Notes under the pieces: model-generated
The model's database searches: none
What the model saw: only the letters and a program-made list of their open reading frames with translations
What the model was told of the DNA's origin: nothing
In this document: positions 38,186-48,509 of the stretch, in pieces
Layout of the letters: each line of letters begins with the position of its first letter
Position numbering within the stretch: the first letter of the stretch is position 1
Made by a program: the position numbers and the translations under genes
NCBI GenBank assembly: GCA_006226375.1
Contig: SBHC01000036.1
Span: forward strand, 1-64,000
Direction: 5' to 3'
Length of the DNA stretch: 64,000 bases
DNA from: Deltaproteobacteria bacterium
GTDB taxonomy: Bacteria > Myxococcota_C > UBA6777

Positions 38186-38653
38186 GGAAGAGGCTTTCGG
38201 TGAGGTTGACTCAAAGAAAGGAGATCAGGAAAGACGCTCATCCTATTTTGTGAACATACAAGAGTGAGAGTCTTGGTTTTGGACATTTATGTCCTGGATC
38301 ATTTCGTTTGCAATGTGCATGATAGCAGTAGAACTCAGAACAAGCACCGATCCAAACCGTTGCGTATTGCAATTGTTATGGCTGTATCCTCTTGCAACCT
38401 TACTGTCATAGGAGGCTTCATTTTTGTTATGGTCTTCCATCATTCCTGATGTCATAGCTTCTTTCCAGATGATTATTAAAAGATTTCTTTGAGCTATACA
38501 AAAAGAAAGCGCTCTGTTTCGAAGCCCTGAAGAATCCCATTCTTTTTCTTCGTACATTTTCCGTGAAAAGACAAGCTATCTCGCTTCAGTCGAAGAGGAG
38601 AGAGGCTTCTACGCCCAATCGCAAAGCATACCTGCGTCGTTGAGGAGGAACCC
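38186..38653. other. intergenic region without a recognised gene
   Basis: AT-rich, with no protein-like frame on either strand. It ends with AGGAGG at about 38644-38649, which positions the TTG start at 38654. Divergent promoters for the methyltransferase and the following gene would be here, but no clear hexamers stand out. Confidence 0.4.
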
Positions 38654-41053
38654 TTGAGACCGATGACCAACGTACCATCTATCTGGCGACATTTTATCTT
38701 ACATACTCTCTGTACTGGAGCCTTTCTCAGCTTCTTTTTGGGTGGAGGTTGCTTCCACCCCACACAAGTACAGCCAGCGCAAGCCGAAGACAAGCCTCCC
38801 AATGAAGTGTTGCTGTCTTTCTCCCGAAGGGGACAACTTATCGGCCCAGTTCAGGTTGCGAACAAAAAAGAAGTTCTCAAATTTGTGCGTCTTGCGAAAC
38901 GCAAACAAGCTCTGAATCCCACCAAAGTGTGCAACGGACTGTGTCCCAAGAAGACACCCCAAGAATGCAAGGTCTCCTATGTGGGGCAATGTAAAGCCAG
39001 CTGCGAAGGGCTCATTCCCTTGAAGGTAAGGGATATTTGCGACGTTCTCAAAGACGTTGAAGACGAAGATAATGTGGAGAGGAAAAAGAATTGTATTGCG
39101 TCCTACACCCAAAAGTTAAAGGGCGAATGCCAAAGTGTCTGTCAACGACTTGTCGCGAACAATGACTCGTTTACCCAATCGACCTGCAAAGGCATCCTCG
39201 CTCATACTTGCGCAAGTACCCAGCATGGCGACGTGCAAACACAAGCCAAGTGTCAACAGATAGCACCTGCGGTACTTTGCAGTCTCTCGTATAGCCCTGC
39301 AGGGCTGAAGGTTTACAACGAAGAATGTCACAAGCCTCATGGTGAATGTGTAAAAGCATGCAAGACAGCTATGACACGAGCAAGATCAGCAGCCCATCAA
39401 ACCCAAAGTCATCCGATGTGTACAGATGCCAACCAAGACGTTATTTGCACAACGGTTGCCAAGGAAGCGTGCCAACGGCCCCGATTGTCTATACCTGCAC
39501 AGCGAATGCAGAAAGCGCGGAAAGCTCCAACGCAAGAACGTTCCGCATGCGAAACGAGAGCCAAACATTCTTGCATCGCTACCATGAAAGAGAAGGTTTG
39601 TAAGGACGAGAGAGCGTTGCCCTGCAGCAATCTGTGGTTGGAGGTGTATACGTCTGACATTGAGGGGAAGTCTTCTCATCAGAGAAACAAGAGGATGTTT
39701 CGAGCAGAGGCCAAACATCCTGCTGTTTCACCTTTTCCCACCAACACAGGGGGAACCATTCCACCAGTGACTTCCAGAAATCGCCCTCTTCAAGGGGTTC
39801 CGGTCACGAACTTTTGTGAGGTTAAGGTTGATTTGAAAAGGCTTCTTCTGGAAGAAAATAAGCAAAAAAACATCCAAAATATAGAGCATGTGAAAGGAAA
39901 CGTTTTGGTCCATTATCGGTGGGTCTTGTGGAAGAATGGAAGCCCAAGAGCCAGCGGCGCTAGAGGGGTGATTCCTGTTGGAGATAAAGTTCGAGTCATC
40001 TCTCTCGATAGGCTGGGGAATCCTCTGATTGCTCCCCCTCATATTACTGAGAATCATTACGTTGTTGTGACACTTACCGGGCCATACCCCAACAAAATAA
40101 AACGGCCCAGTTACAAGATCGAATTGAGCGGGAAGGCGATTCGGTTGCGTGTCGCCAACATCTACACTCGTGGCTTGCCTTCTGGTGGAGCGAGAACCAA
40201 CGCAGAAAGCAGTCTGAATCCCCAAAAAACCATGGACTTTACAGGAGAGGACTTAAAAAGTAGCAACACTTGGTTTGTTTTTAGCAGACTTCCCGGTGGC
40301 TATCGCTATTATGTGACTGTGACTGTCAATGCAAATGAGGCGACGAATCCGAAAAAGGCACAACAACAAGCTACTCCCCCATCAAATGGTGGAAAGAGCA
40401 AGAAGGCCGAAAATGGAGGGGGCGCGGCAGGCGGTAATGCTTCCACTGGAGGAAACTCTTCTGGTGATAGCTCGCCTGAAAGAAATGAAAATAGCGGTTC
40501 TAGCAAGTCAACAAAGCATTCGTTCTTTGTGTATCCTGTCTACCGGTTTCGTCCACAACTTGGCGTTGTCGTCTCCTTTTCAACAACGGGAAGTAAGATC
40601 CGCCCCAATCTTTTTAATTCACCTGTTCAGTACAGCTCAAAAGGTGGGTTTCTTAGTGCTACTCCTGAGCCTGTTAGCGCAAGTTTTCTGATTGGAACGC
40701 TTATCTACTTGCATGAACGTGACATCTACGATCCTCATTGCCCTGTTGGGGTCGGAATCCTTTTAGGTATGGGTGCCAACGAACGCATTTTCCGCGATTA
40801 TTACCTGGGGATTGGTCTTGAAATTCGAGGAGCTGCTGTCATCTCTGTCGGCTTTCGCTTCACTCTCTCCGAGCAACTTCCCGAAGGTCTTACGGCTGGG
40901 ATGCCTTATGATGGAACAATCGGAACGTTGCCCATTCGTCCTACGGTTGGGGGGTTTGTTAGCTTGACCTTTGATCCTATCATTCTGGTGACTGCTCTTG
41001 GTGACTACATCCAAGAGCGAATTGCCAAATGGAGCAAACCAAAGAGCAACTAG
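38654..41053 (+). CDS. large Cys-rich secreted protein with C-terminal beta-barrel-like region
   Basis: 799 residues. TTG 38654 is preferred because AGGAGG lies about six bases before it; ATG 38663 would be too far. The hydrophobic leader ends FFLGGGC, a lipobox-like site. Residues about 60-330 hold around 25 cysteines in repeated C-x3-C helical motifs (CNGLCPKKTPQECKVSYVGQCKASC). A beta-rich region follows, then a Gly/Ser/Asn-rich linker (about 570-620). The last 160 residues alternate in barrel-like strands (GVGILLGMGANERIF, YYLGIGLEIRGAAVISVGFRF). No known domain was recognised. The neighbour downstream is also a secreted protein. Confidence 0.7.
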   Translation: MRPMTNVPSIWRHFILHTLCTGAFLSFFLGGGCFHPTQVQPAQAEDKPPNEVLLSFSRRGQLIGPVQVANKKEVLKFVRLAKRKQALNPTKVCNGLCPKKTPQECKVSYVGQCKASCEGLIPLKVRDICDVLKDVEDEDNVERKKNCIASYTQKLKGECQSVCQRLVANNDSFTQSTCKGILAHTCASTQHGDVQTQAKCQQIAPAVLCSLSYSPAGLKVYNEECHKPHGECVKACKTAMTRARSAAHQTQSHPMCTDANQDVICTTVAKEACQRPRLSIPAQRMQKARKAPTQERSACETRAKHSCIATMKEKVCKDERALPCSNLWLEVYTSDIEGKSSHQRNKRMFRAEAKHPAVSPFPTNTGGTIPPVTSRNRPLQGVPVTNFCEVKVDLKRLLLEENKQKNIQNIEHVKGNVLVHYRWVLWKNGSPRASGARGVIPVGDKVRVISLDRLGNPLIAPPHITENHYVVVTLTGPYPNKIKRPSYKIELSGKAIRLRVANIYTRGLPSGGARTNAESSLNPQKTMDFTGEDLKSSNTWFVFSRLPGGYRYYVTVTVNANEATNPKKAQQQATPPSNGGKSKKAENGGGAAGGNASTGGNSSGDSSPERNENSGSSKSTKHSFFVYPVYRFRPQLGVVVSFSTTGSKIRPNLFNSPVQYSSKGGFLSATPEPVSASFLIGTLIYLHERDIYDPHCPVGVGILLGMGANERIFRDYYLGIGLEIRGAAVISVGFRFTLSEQLPEGLTAGMPYDGTIGTLPIRPTVGGFVSLTFDPIILVTALGDYIQERIAKWSKPKSN

Positions 41054-41132
41054 TAGCCTTCGCAGCCTTGCGTTGAACAATGACGAAGGAATCCAACGAA
41101 CATACGATTGAAGGTTACTCAGGAGACTACTT

Positions 41133-42572
41133 ATGTCGCGAACATTTTCATACACGCAATTCCTCCGCACCGCATGTCTCGTGCTTGCTTGTACGTTACT
41201 TCCTATGGGATTCATGTGGTGTGGTCTCACCGAACCCAAAGATATAACCTTTGAGGATCGCTTCCTAGCTGAACAGGATCGCATTGCACTCAAAGTCACT
41301 GTGACAAATGGAGGAGGACAAGTCCTTCGGCTTCGGCTGGGTTCTTCCTACTTCTGCGATCTGGGTGACACCCAAGGTGGAGGAGATCGTAGCTTCCCCA
41401 TCACTGGCAATGTTGCTACAACGATTGAGCTTGAAGTCTGCCTCCGAAACAAAGCATCCACGGGAGCAAATCGACCCTTTAGAGACATTCTCTCTGCAAC
41501 CCTTGAAGGGATTGTCAAACTACACACCCTCACCTTTGATAATGGTTATGAACCTCTTAAGTTAAGCATTACAACACTCAACCGCGCAGCTTCGCCTGCA
41601 CCAACAGAACCGTCAGGTGGCTCTGCAACGAACAACACCAACAGCAACACCAATACCAACAGCAACACCAATGCAACTGAAGAGACACCTCAGCCTCAGC
41701 CTGAGTCTGAACAGGTACAATCTACCATTGTATCGTTGTCACACGGGCAATCTCTTATATTGTACGCTTCGGGTGGTTCGGGGAAACCTGAAAATTACCA
41801 GTGGTCTTTTTTCAACAACCTACGCGAACCTGTGTTTGCCCCTACCTGCTTGGGATATTCCATTTCAGAATGGGATTTTAATGAAAAGAAATGGAAAGTG
41901 TGCACAAAAGAGGATTGTTGCAAAGGAACGATGTTATGCAGATTTGAACGCAGCAACAGTGGTGGTCAAGGCACTCTCTATATCACGTTGAGTGATGCGG
42001 CGATTGAAGGCAAAGCTTTGGAGTATCCACCCGCTGTTGCCAGCGTAGAGCTGCCAGCATCCACCGAACCTCCTTCGTCGTGTCGGGAAACGGTGCCAAC
42101 CACTTTGTCGTTGCAAGCTTTCTCATTAGGGAGTTCGACTGCAGAGGCTCAACCTTCCCTTAGCCCGAATGCCTCATTGATGTTGGAAGGGCAAGGTAGC
42201 TCGAACCTTGTCTGGTCTTTTGCAGGGACAGTGCCTTCTGGCAGTTTGCTGCAATCTCTCCAACTCTCGTACCTGGATGGGCAGAGTTGGAAAGCTTGCA
42301 CCTCAAACGAAATCGCCAGTGATGCTTGCTGCAAAGGAAAGAACCGATGCTTGTTGCAAGCTAGATCCAACATTGACAAGGCGTTGGTACTGCTTACTGT
42401 CACATTGTCATCCACAGGGGCAAACCCTTCCAAGCCACTCGATGTTAGGATGGTATCGACTCCACCTGAACCTAGCTCTGAAAAAACCTTGGAACTTCCT
42501 ACGCCAGAGAAAAGTAACGCTGAGCAGGGACCACAAGAGACTGTTCATAAGGATGGAGGGAGCCAAGACTGA
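41133..42572 (+). CDS. secreted protein with duplicated C-x-CCKG module
   Basis: 479 residues with an N-terminal signal (LRTACLVLACTLLPMGFMWCG; no canonical lipobox). After a first beta domain and a Thr/Asn repeat linker (NTNSNTNTNSNTN), two related modules of about 110 residues follow. Each has SLxxGxSLxLxxxG, a WSF strand, a WK(V/A)CT motif and a CCKG...C(R/L)xxxRSN motif. The duplication is visible only in the protein. Each module ends in strands leading to a polar Pro/Glu tail. No family recognised. It follows the Cys-rich gene after 79 bases and may be part of the same surface system. Confidence 0.7.
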   Translation: MSRTFSYTQFLRTACLVLACTLLPMGFMWCGLTEPKDITFEDRFLAEQDRIALKVTVTNGGGQVLRLRLGSSYFCDLGDTQGGGDRSFPITGNVATTIELEVCLRNKASTGANRPFRDILSATLEGIVKLHTLTFDNGYEPLKLSITTLNRAASPAPTEPSGGSATNNTNSNTNTNSNTNATEETPQPQPESEQVQSTIVSLSHGQSLILYASGGSGKPENYQWSFFNNLREPVFAPTCLGYSISEWDFNEKKWKVCTKEDCCKGTMLCRFERSNSGGQGTLYITLSDAAIEGKALEYPPAVASVELPASTEPPSSCRETVPTTLSLQAFSLGSSTAEAQPSLSPNASLMLEGQGSSNLVWSFAGTVPSGSLLQSLQLSYLDGQSWKACTSNEIASDACCKGKNRCLLQARSNIDKALVLLTVTLSSTGANPSKPLDVRMVSTPPEPSSEKTLELPTPEKSNAEQGPQETVHKDGGSQD

Positions 42573-42995
42573 GTTCTCCCACTCGCAGGGGAGTGAACCT
42601 CATCCCATGCATCCTTGTGAGGGTGGTGCTTCTGACCCAACACCAATGTCGCCATCCTCACAAGGAACTGAAATGACAAATTCTTCCACAAGGGAATTCG
42701 ATCCAAGTGTGCAGAGTTTCTGTTATGATTAGAACCAACAGGGCATGCCTTCATTGAATGAACAAGAGCTTGTTGGAACTGGTCGATGACAAACCACTTT
42801 CCTTCATTTCAAAAAAGCTACAACTTCTAAGGCTGCGTGTGGCTTTCTCGGTTGTGGTTGTTTGTACCCCTCATTGTGAGTGAGCCAGCATTCGCTTTTG
42901 ACATTCTTCTCAAACGGTGCGAACCTCTCGTTTTGAGACAGAAGTAGAGTTGCTTATCCCTTAGTCCCTTTGCTCTTGGAAACATACGAAACTTC
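42573..42995. other. intergenic region with a long inverted repeat
   Basis: No gene seen. An 11-bp perfect inverted repeat, TCCTTGTGAGG (42612-42622) and CCTCACAAGGA (42656-42666), encloses 33 bases that can form a second hairpin (GGTG/CACC). There is no T tract, so it is not a typical terminator. Confidence 0.5.
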
Positions 42996-44699
42996 ATGAA
43001 CAAGCCTTCATCTGACGATCGTCAACCCAGCGTACAAACCCTCACTGACCTTGCTGAATGCGTCGACTATTCATTGTTGGACACGCTCAACCGTGATCCC
43101 GAAGCGACGGAGACAGGGGAAGACCACCAGCCAAGGCAGGTCTTTTCGGGTCATTATGTGCCTGTGAAGCCCACACCTATTGCAAACCCCGAGTACGTGG
43201 CGCACAGCAACGTGTTTTTTCGAGAGTTGGGTTTGGAGGACAGCCTGGCACAAGACGAGGGTTTTGTGCGTCTGTTTAGCGGTGACCTTTCTCAGGTACC
43301 TGAACCGATCAAGCCCCATGGTTGGGCGACGGGGTACGCTCTGTCCATCTACGGCACCGAATACACGCAACAGTGCCCGTTTCAAACCGGCAACGGTTAT
43401 GGCGATGGTCGCGCGATCTCGGTGCTTGAGGCAGTTCTCAATGGAAAGCGCTGGGAGATGCAGCTCAAAGGCGCAGGGCCAACTCCTTATTGCCGGGGTG
43501 CAGATGGGCGGGCCGTCTTGCGTTCGAGTGTCAGGGAGTTTCTGGCGCAAGAGCACATGCATGCGTTGGGAGTACCCACGTCTCGGTCGCTGAGTTTGTT
43601 GGTCTCCAAGACAGAGAGAGTGCACCGTCCTTGGTATTTTGAAGGTTCACAATCCACCAATCCGGAGGTCATGGTCTCGAATCCAGTGGCCATCTCAACG
43701 CGTGTTGCGCCATCGTTTCTGCGTGTGGGGCAGCTCGAACTGTTTGGTCGTCGAGCGCGCAAAAATGAACATCCAAACGCTCTCAAAGAGCTGGAGATGA
43801 TCGTCCTGCATGCGATGAAACGAGAGTACAACGACGAAATCGATGAGCAGCTTCCTACAACGGAGAAGGTCATTTTGTTGGCGACTGCGTTTCGCGACCG
43901 CTTAACATCCCTTGTCGCGGATTGGATTCGAGTTGGATATTGTCAAGGTAACTTCAACAGCGATAACTGTGCCGTTGGCGGATTTACCCTTGACTATGGA
44001 CCTTTCGGATTCTGCGAAATGTTCGATCCGGTCTTTCAACCTTGGACAGGTGGGGGACGTCACTTCTCCTTTCTGAACCAACCTTTGGCTGCAGAACAAA
44101 ACTTTGGTTCGTTTTGCTCTGCCCTGAAGCCTTTGCTTGCGTCTGACCCTGCAGCGCTTGAAAAACTGGAAGACATTCACTCGGAATTTTCTGCTGTGAT
44201 GGAGGACAAGCTAAGAAGCATGTGGGCGTCGAAGATGGGGCTGGAAGAATTTGATTCTGAGCTCTTTCTTCAGCTGTTAAAGCTTATGGTAAAAACGTCT
44301 GTGGACTACACCGTGTTCTTTCGAGAACTTTCTTCCATACCTGACGATGTATCGAAGCTACACCCAAGCTTTTACAAAGAGCCAACCGATGAGCTGCATG
44401 AGGAATGGAGCCAGTGGTTTCAAACCTGGCGTGAGCTTGTTGAACGCCGCGGCAATCTCGCTGAACTCAGCGAAAACATGAAGCTCATTAATCCCAAATA
44501 CACGTGGCGAGAGTGGCTTGTTGTGCCAGCTTACCAGCAAGCTATGGAAGGCGACTATGCGCTTGTGAAGGAGCTACAAGAGGTTCTGAGTCAACCTTAC
44601 GATGAGCAGTCCAAAGAGGTGGAAGACAAGTACTACCAGTTGCGTCCAGAAGAGTTCTTTTGGTCGGGCGGAGTCTCCCACTACAGCTGCTCTTCCTAA
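42996..44699 (+). CDS. selO: protein adenylyltransferase SelO (YdiU family)
   Basis: 567 residues, slightly longer than E. coli SelO. The pseudokinase-fold enzyme transfers AMP from ATP to Ser, Thr or Tyr of target proteins and acts in redox stress. Recognised by [57 protein letters not shown], the [14 protein letters not shown] segment, and [22 protein letters not shown] carrying metal-binding Asn/Asp residues. It ends SHYSCSS, the conserved C-terminal cysteine motif of the family. The stop overlaps the convergent patatin gene by four bases. Confidence 0.95.
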   Translation: MNKPSSDDRQPSVQTLTDLAECVDYSLLDTLNRDPEATETGEDHQPRQVFSGHYVPVKPTPIANPEYVAHSNVFFRELGLEDSLAQDEGFVRLFSGDLSQVPEPIKPHGWATGYALSIYGTEYTQQCPFQTGNGYGDGRAISVLEAVLNGKRWEMQLKGAGPTPYCRGADGRAVLRSSVREFLAQEHMHALGVPTSRSLSLLVSKTERVHRPWYFEGSQSTNPEVMVSNPVAISTRVAPSFLRVGQLELFGRRARKNEHPNALKELEMIVLHAMKREYNDEIDEQLPTTEKVILLATAFRDRLTSLVADWIRVGYCQGNFNSDNCAVGGFTLDYGPFGFCEMFDPVFQPWTGGGRHFSFLNQPLAAEQNFGSFCSALKPLLASDPAALEKLEDIHSEFSAVMEDKLRSMWASKMGLEEFDSELFLQLLKLMVKTSVDYTVFFRELSSIPDDVSKLHPSFYKEPTDELHEEWSQWFQTWRELVERRGNLAELSENMKLINPKYTWREWLVVPAYQQAMEGDYALVKELQEVLSQPYDEQSKEVEDKYYQLRPEEFFWSGGVSHYSCSS

Positions 44700-45802
44700 G
44701 TCGTGGCTATCTGCTTGTTTGTTGTTCCATGTTCTGGAAAGGGAGCAACGCCTTGCAAGGGGTCAGACTGTTCCCATAGCTTGTGTAACTCATCAGCCAA
44801 CACTCGACATTGGGAAGTTATTTGCCACCAGACTTTGATTCGTTCTGCTGTGGAATAGAGGGAGAAGTCCTTTCTGTCAGGGATCTTGCTGCCCGGTAAC
44901 TTCTCCACAAACGCTGGACTTGGGCAGAGTAGGACGACACGATCCAGCACATTGTCTTGGGCTCGTCGGCGTGGAAATGATTTGTCCAGCCAGCCGGGAA
45001 TCAGGTAGGGGTAAAAGTGAGGGTAGATAATCAATCCGTCTCCCTGGTACAGTCGAAGATCGTGGTGGTAATCGATGAGCCCACCGTCCCAGTATGTTCC
45101 GTGAGGTGCACCCTCTGGAGTGCCTACGCCGTCGAGCACGAGCGGGATGGATGCGCTTGCCATCAGTGCTGAGACTGCATTCTCCTCAGTTAAGGAGACA
45201 TGTGTTGTTTGAAAGTCGCTGTAGCTCATGCCGGATTGTCCTGCATCTCCGACACGTGAAAACATCACTCGTTGGTACCAGGGTTGCAGCCAGCTGCGAT
45301 GGATGGCATTGGAACATGCGGCGAGTACCAGTCCACATAGATGTACGGCCTTGCGACGGCTCGCCAACAATCCTTTTCCACGAGCTGTTCCAATGTGAGT
45401 AAGGAAACGCTCATTCTCAACGATCTGCTGTACGCCGGAGTCACCCAGGATGTGTTGGAGGATGCCAAGACTTACACGTGATACCTCTTGTGGTGAGGGA
45501 TTCTCGTCGTACTCTTGCTGGATGTAAGCCTCTTCCATGCGCTCGATGGCTGCGACGGGATCGGACTGTGCCATGCAAGCGTGGCGCCAACTTCCAATGG
45601 AGGTTCCCAGTATGTGCAGCGGGTGCGAACGTTTCGGTAAAAACGAATCAAACAACACGCGGTCTAGCTGACTGAGGACCAACCACTTGGGTCCGCCGGA
45701 TGCGCCCAACAAGAGGGAGAACAAATCTGGATCCCAGCCCTGATCTGCGAGTCTCTCTCGGGCAATTCGTCCTGCATATACGCTCAGCATGTTCTCTGTC
45801 AT
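44696..45802 (-). CDS. patatin-like phospholipase/acylhydrolase
   Basis: Start chosen at ATG 45802; the open frame runs to 46099 but its N-terminal part is not protein-like and overlaps the divergent gene. 368 residues. The oxyanion hole is GASGGPKW, the nucleophile elbow GTSIGSWR (GxSxG) and the catalytic Asp lies in [11 protein letters not shown], giving a complete Ser-Asp dyad. SIPLVLDGV precedes the Asp as in bacterial patatins. No signal peptide is seen, so it is probably cytoplasmic or membrane-associated, acting on lipids. Tail-to-tail overlap with selO suggests no shared regulation. Confidence 0.88.
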   Translation of the reverse strand: MTENMLSVYAGRIARERLADQGWDPDLFSLLLGASGGPKWLVLSQLDRVLFDSFLPKRSHPLHILGTSIGSWRHACMAQSDPVAAIERMEEAYIQQEYDENPSPQEVSRVSLGILQHILGDSGVQQIVENERFLTHIGTARGKGLLASRRKAVHLCGLVLAACSNAIHRSWLQPWYQRVMFSRVGDAGQSGMSYSDFQTTHVSLTEENAVSALMASASIPLVLDGVGTPEGAPHGTYWDGGLIDYHHDLRLYQGDGLIIYPHFYPYLIPGWLDKSFPRRRAQDNVLDRVVLLCPSPAFVEKLPGSKIPDRKDFSLYSTAERIKVWWQITSQCRVLADELHKLWEQSDPLQGVAPFPEHGTTNKQIATT

Positions 45803-46060
45803 TAAGCCTGTTCCCTGGTTCTTCATCTGCAAAACGTTCACGTTGCAACGTATGCGTTGTGACTTTCTTGGATTCTTTGTAACACAAAGCTTCGGTTGGG
45901 TATGCAGGCAAAGATGGCGTAGGCTTGGAGGAGTTGCAAGAAGTGCTAACATAGGTGGGTAAGTTTCGAGGTGGCAAATGGACCTTTCTTTTTCCTTTCG
46001 TTTGGATTTCGTTGTATGGTGCTGGGTACTAGAGAAACAACGACAGAAAGGAAGATGATT

Positions 46061-48259
46061 ATGGGTCAGCAAGATGGTTTGATGTGGGAAGCTACACAAC
46101 TTTTGTTACATCCTGAATCTGAGAATGAACAGCGAACTCAGGTAGTCCAGAAGATCGCAGAACTTTCCCATCACGCCGATGCTAGTGAAACCTTGCGCTG
46201 CGTAGAAGCCATCGTCCAACAATTGACGGTGGGATGTTTTCACGATTGGGTTGCAGCGTTATGGGAGCTTGTTCATAGCAGGCCGGAGGCTACCAGCTGG
46301 CGCGACGACTTTCTCGACTACAGCGAAGGGACTTTCAACGCTGCCCTTCGTTATTACTCAGCTTTGAAGCGCCACGGTGATACTGTGAGCGCAACTCCAC
46401 AAGAGTGTCCTAACAAGGTGTGGAACATTGAGTTGCACAGGGATGTTGATGGCTATCTAGCTTGGCGTAGTCTTGGTAAGCTATTCCCTACAGTTATTAA
46501 TGTGTGTTCCTACGACAAAGAAGCTCGCAGGGACGCTCTCTCTCGAAGAAGTATGCGTGACGCTGTTCAAGAGTTGCAAGGCGTTTTTCCCGACATCCAC
46601 CACCTTCATACCTTTCTTGAAATGATGAACGAAGAGACTCTCATTGTTCTTCACCCTCAGCGACAACAAGGCTTTGAGGTTGTGGTGAGTGGTATCTGTC
46701 ATATGCAAGAGTTCCAACCCATTCTGGAAGCTACATTGCATGGTGATCCTGATGAAGGATGGCTTGATGCACCGAGGCAATCGCAAGCTGTGTTGGACTG
46801 CTTTCAAGGGAAGGGTCCTATGCAAACGGACCTTGTGACGACAAACAGTTGGTCCTATTTTTCTTGGCCAGCCCTGTGCGAAGATGGACGCGTTTTGGGC
46901 AAGACGCATCTTGAAGTCAACATTCTTGACCAGGATGTTCCTGTCCATTCAGTGCTTCGGGATGTTGATGCACCCGAGTCCTTTGGTGGTGAACACCAAG
47001 AACGTGCGAGCGAGCAGCCTTTGTTGCACACACCTGAGCACGACATCGCTCCCAATCGCTTTTGGGTGGAGAGCAACAGCACGCCCCATGACTTTCTTTC
47101 CTTCGATGGGAAGCGGGTTGTTCTCATAACAAATCCTATCAGCAGTGTGCAGTGGAGAGCCTTTCGATCCTATCCCTACCTCGCTGGAGAAATGGAAGTA
47201 AAGCGAATCTTTACGCAAGAAGAGGTCAACGCGTGGCTGGAGCAATTGTTAGAGCGCAAAAGCTCTGTGGAATACACGCAACACAACGCACAAGCTTATG
47301 TGAATTTTGGGAATGCTATAGGTACTTATGTTCGTGAGACGCAGCTTGCTTGTTTGCGAAGAGGTTGGTCTTTGGGACAGCTCTCAAACTCTGCGGAGTG
47401 TGTGTACGATACTGGTCTTGCGTTGTTGCTTGTTTTGGAACAAACACAACAGACCGAAGCGTTTGTCGAGCATGCACGATCCTGGCTCAAGCTGCTTGAC
47501 GATTGGTTCCCATCGTCCATCAAAGAGCGAATGGAAGCTCGTAACAATGTCGTGGGTCGTGCCTTCAATATGGATCTGTTCTCCTTTGCCGAAGAGGTCT
47601 TTGACTCTTGTCTCGCGGATGAATTTATGGAGGACGAGGTAAACCGTAGCATTGTGGTACATACCCTCAACATTGGGGCTCAACTTTTTAAGTATGTCGG
47701 TCGTGAAGCCGAGGTCTTGCCTTTGCTGGAGCGTACTGTCAATCTTGCTCAATCGTTGGGCTCGTTGGAGTATATCCGGCAGCTTTCGATGTCTGTCGAA
47801 GAGCTGATGAAGGGCGATGTGGATGCTCTTGCGGAGGCGATTGGACGATGCAACCAGGTCCTGAGCCTCTTGATGGAGACGTTGGAGTTTCCCCATCCTT
47901 CTATCGGGCTTGCGTTGTTCCGAGCAAGCCAATGCTGCGCAAGGGCGGGGATGCTTGAGCAGGCAGCCCATTGTTTTGATGTTGCTCAAAGCCACTTCGA
48001 CAACACCGTGTACGCTCCCGATGCGGATGGCTTGCAGATCTTGATTAAGGAGATGCAATACTACACTGGGCAAAGATTCCCCCAGCACGCGTTGTATCTT
48101 GCACAAAAGGCACAGACCGTGGCTGCGGAGATCCTAGAGGCAAATCACCACATCCAAAGCGATCTTGTGAACTGCATCAATACCTTGGAAGAACGAATCC
48201 AACTTTATCGTGAAGAAGGCACATTTGTGTATGACGCTTGGCCGCCTGTTGATGTCTAA
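46061..48259 (+). CDS. large protein of unknown function with helical repeat region
   Basis: About 732 residues. ATG 46061 has AAAGGA eight bases upstream; ATG 46055 and an upstream start at 45971 are less likely. I recognise no family in the N-terminal half, which is mixed alpha/beta with an internal FLSFDGKRVVLITNPIS segment. The C-terminal half (from about residue 420) is helical with TPR-like spacing (LLPLLERTVNLAQSLG, AQCCARAGMLEQAAHCFDVAQ). It is rich in Trp and Cys, with no signal or membrane helix, so a cytoplasmic scaffold is likely. It is divergent from the patatin gene and just before the tRNA-fragment region. Confidence 0.72.
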   Translation: MGQQDGLMWEATQLLLHPESENEQRTQVVQKIAELSHHADASETLRCVEAIVQQLTVGCFHDWVAALWELVHSRPEATSWRDDFLDYSEGTFNAALRYYSALKRHGDTVSATPQECPNKVWNIELHRDVDGYLAWRSLGKLFPTVINVCSYDKEARRDALSRRSMRDAVQELQGVFPDIHHLHTFLEMMNEETLIVLHPQRQQGFEVVVSGICHMQEFQPILEATLHGDPDEGWLDAPRQSQAVLDCFQGKGPMQTDLVTTNSWSYFSWPALCEDGRVLGKTHLEVNILDQDVPVHSVLRDVDAPESFGGEHQERASEQPLLHTPEHDIAPNRFWVESNSTPHDFLSFDGKRVVLITNPISSVQWRAFRSYPYLAGEMEVKRIFTQEEVNAWLEQLLERKSSVEYTQHNAQAYVNFGNAIGTYVRETQLACLRRGWSLGQLSNSAECVYDTGLALLLVLEQTQQTEAFVEHARSWLKLLDDWFPSSIKERMEARNNVVGRAFNMDLFSFAEEVFDSCLADEFMEDEVNRSIVVHTLNIGAQLFKYVGREAEVLPLLERTVNLAQSLGSLEYIRQLSMSVEELMKGDVDALAEAIGRCNQVLSLLMETLEFPHPSIGLALFRASQCCARAGMLEQAAHCFDVAQSHFDNTVYAPDADGLQILIKEMQYYTGQRFPQHALYLAQKAQTVAAEILEANHHIQSDLVNCINTLEERIQLYREEGTFVYDAWPPVDV

Positions 48260-48314
48260 CGGAATCAACGATGGTTGTCTGGGCAACAGGTGGGCAGTTT
48301 TAGGCGTTTGTGGG

Positions 48315-48336
48315 CGTTCATGAGTGCTCATGAACG
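48315..48336. repeat. 22-bp palindrome next to the tRNA fragment
   Basis: CGTTCATGAG and CTCATGAACG form perfect 10-bp arms around a TG centre. It lies 58 bases before the truncated tRNA-Arg copy and 56 bases after the 762-codon gene stop, in non-coding sequence. It could be a regulator or recombinase site. Confidence 0.55.
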
Positions 48337-48358
48337 TTCTCTTGGCAACACAACAAAA

Positions 48359-48386
48359 AAGCCGGAACCCATGGTGGGACCGGCTT
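48359..48386 (-). terminator. intrinsic terminator downstream of tRNA fragment and Crp-like gene
   Basis: On the minus strand AAGCCGG...CCGGCTT, with an inner CCCA/TGGG pair, is followed by a run of T. The same kind of terminator (AAGCCGC...GCGGCTT plus T run) follows the intact tRNA-Arg, so the terminator seems to be part of the duplicated unit. Confidence 0.8.
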
Positions 48387-48393
48387 AATCGTT

Positions 48394-48467
48394 TGCTATT
48401 GCTTGCGCCCCTGGCGCGACTGGTGCGCCAGCTCGGTCGAACACGCGACACCAGGATTAGGAATCCT
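48394..48467 (-). pseudogene. truncated tRNA-Arg(CCT) copy
   Basis: The 3' half of the tRNA-Arg gene at 50732-50805, from the anticodon arm through the acceptor end, plus the flanking GCTATTGCTTGCG, is repeated here. The sequence breaks off after the anticodon stem (48467), and about 17 bases are inserted in the T loop, creating the inverted repeat CTGGCGC...GCGCCAG. The 5' half (D arm, acceptor 5' strand) is missing, so it cannot fold as a tRNA. This is the usual appearance of a duplicated tRNA 3' end at an integrated element. Confidence 0.8.
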
Positions 48468-48509
48468 TGTAAGAGTAGATGATCGTGTATGGTGGTGCCT
48501 ACACACAAC

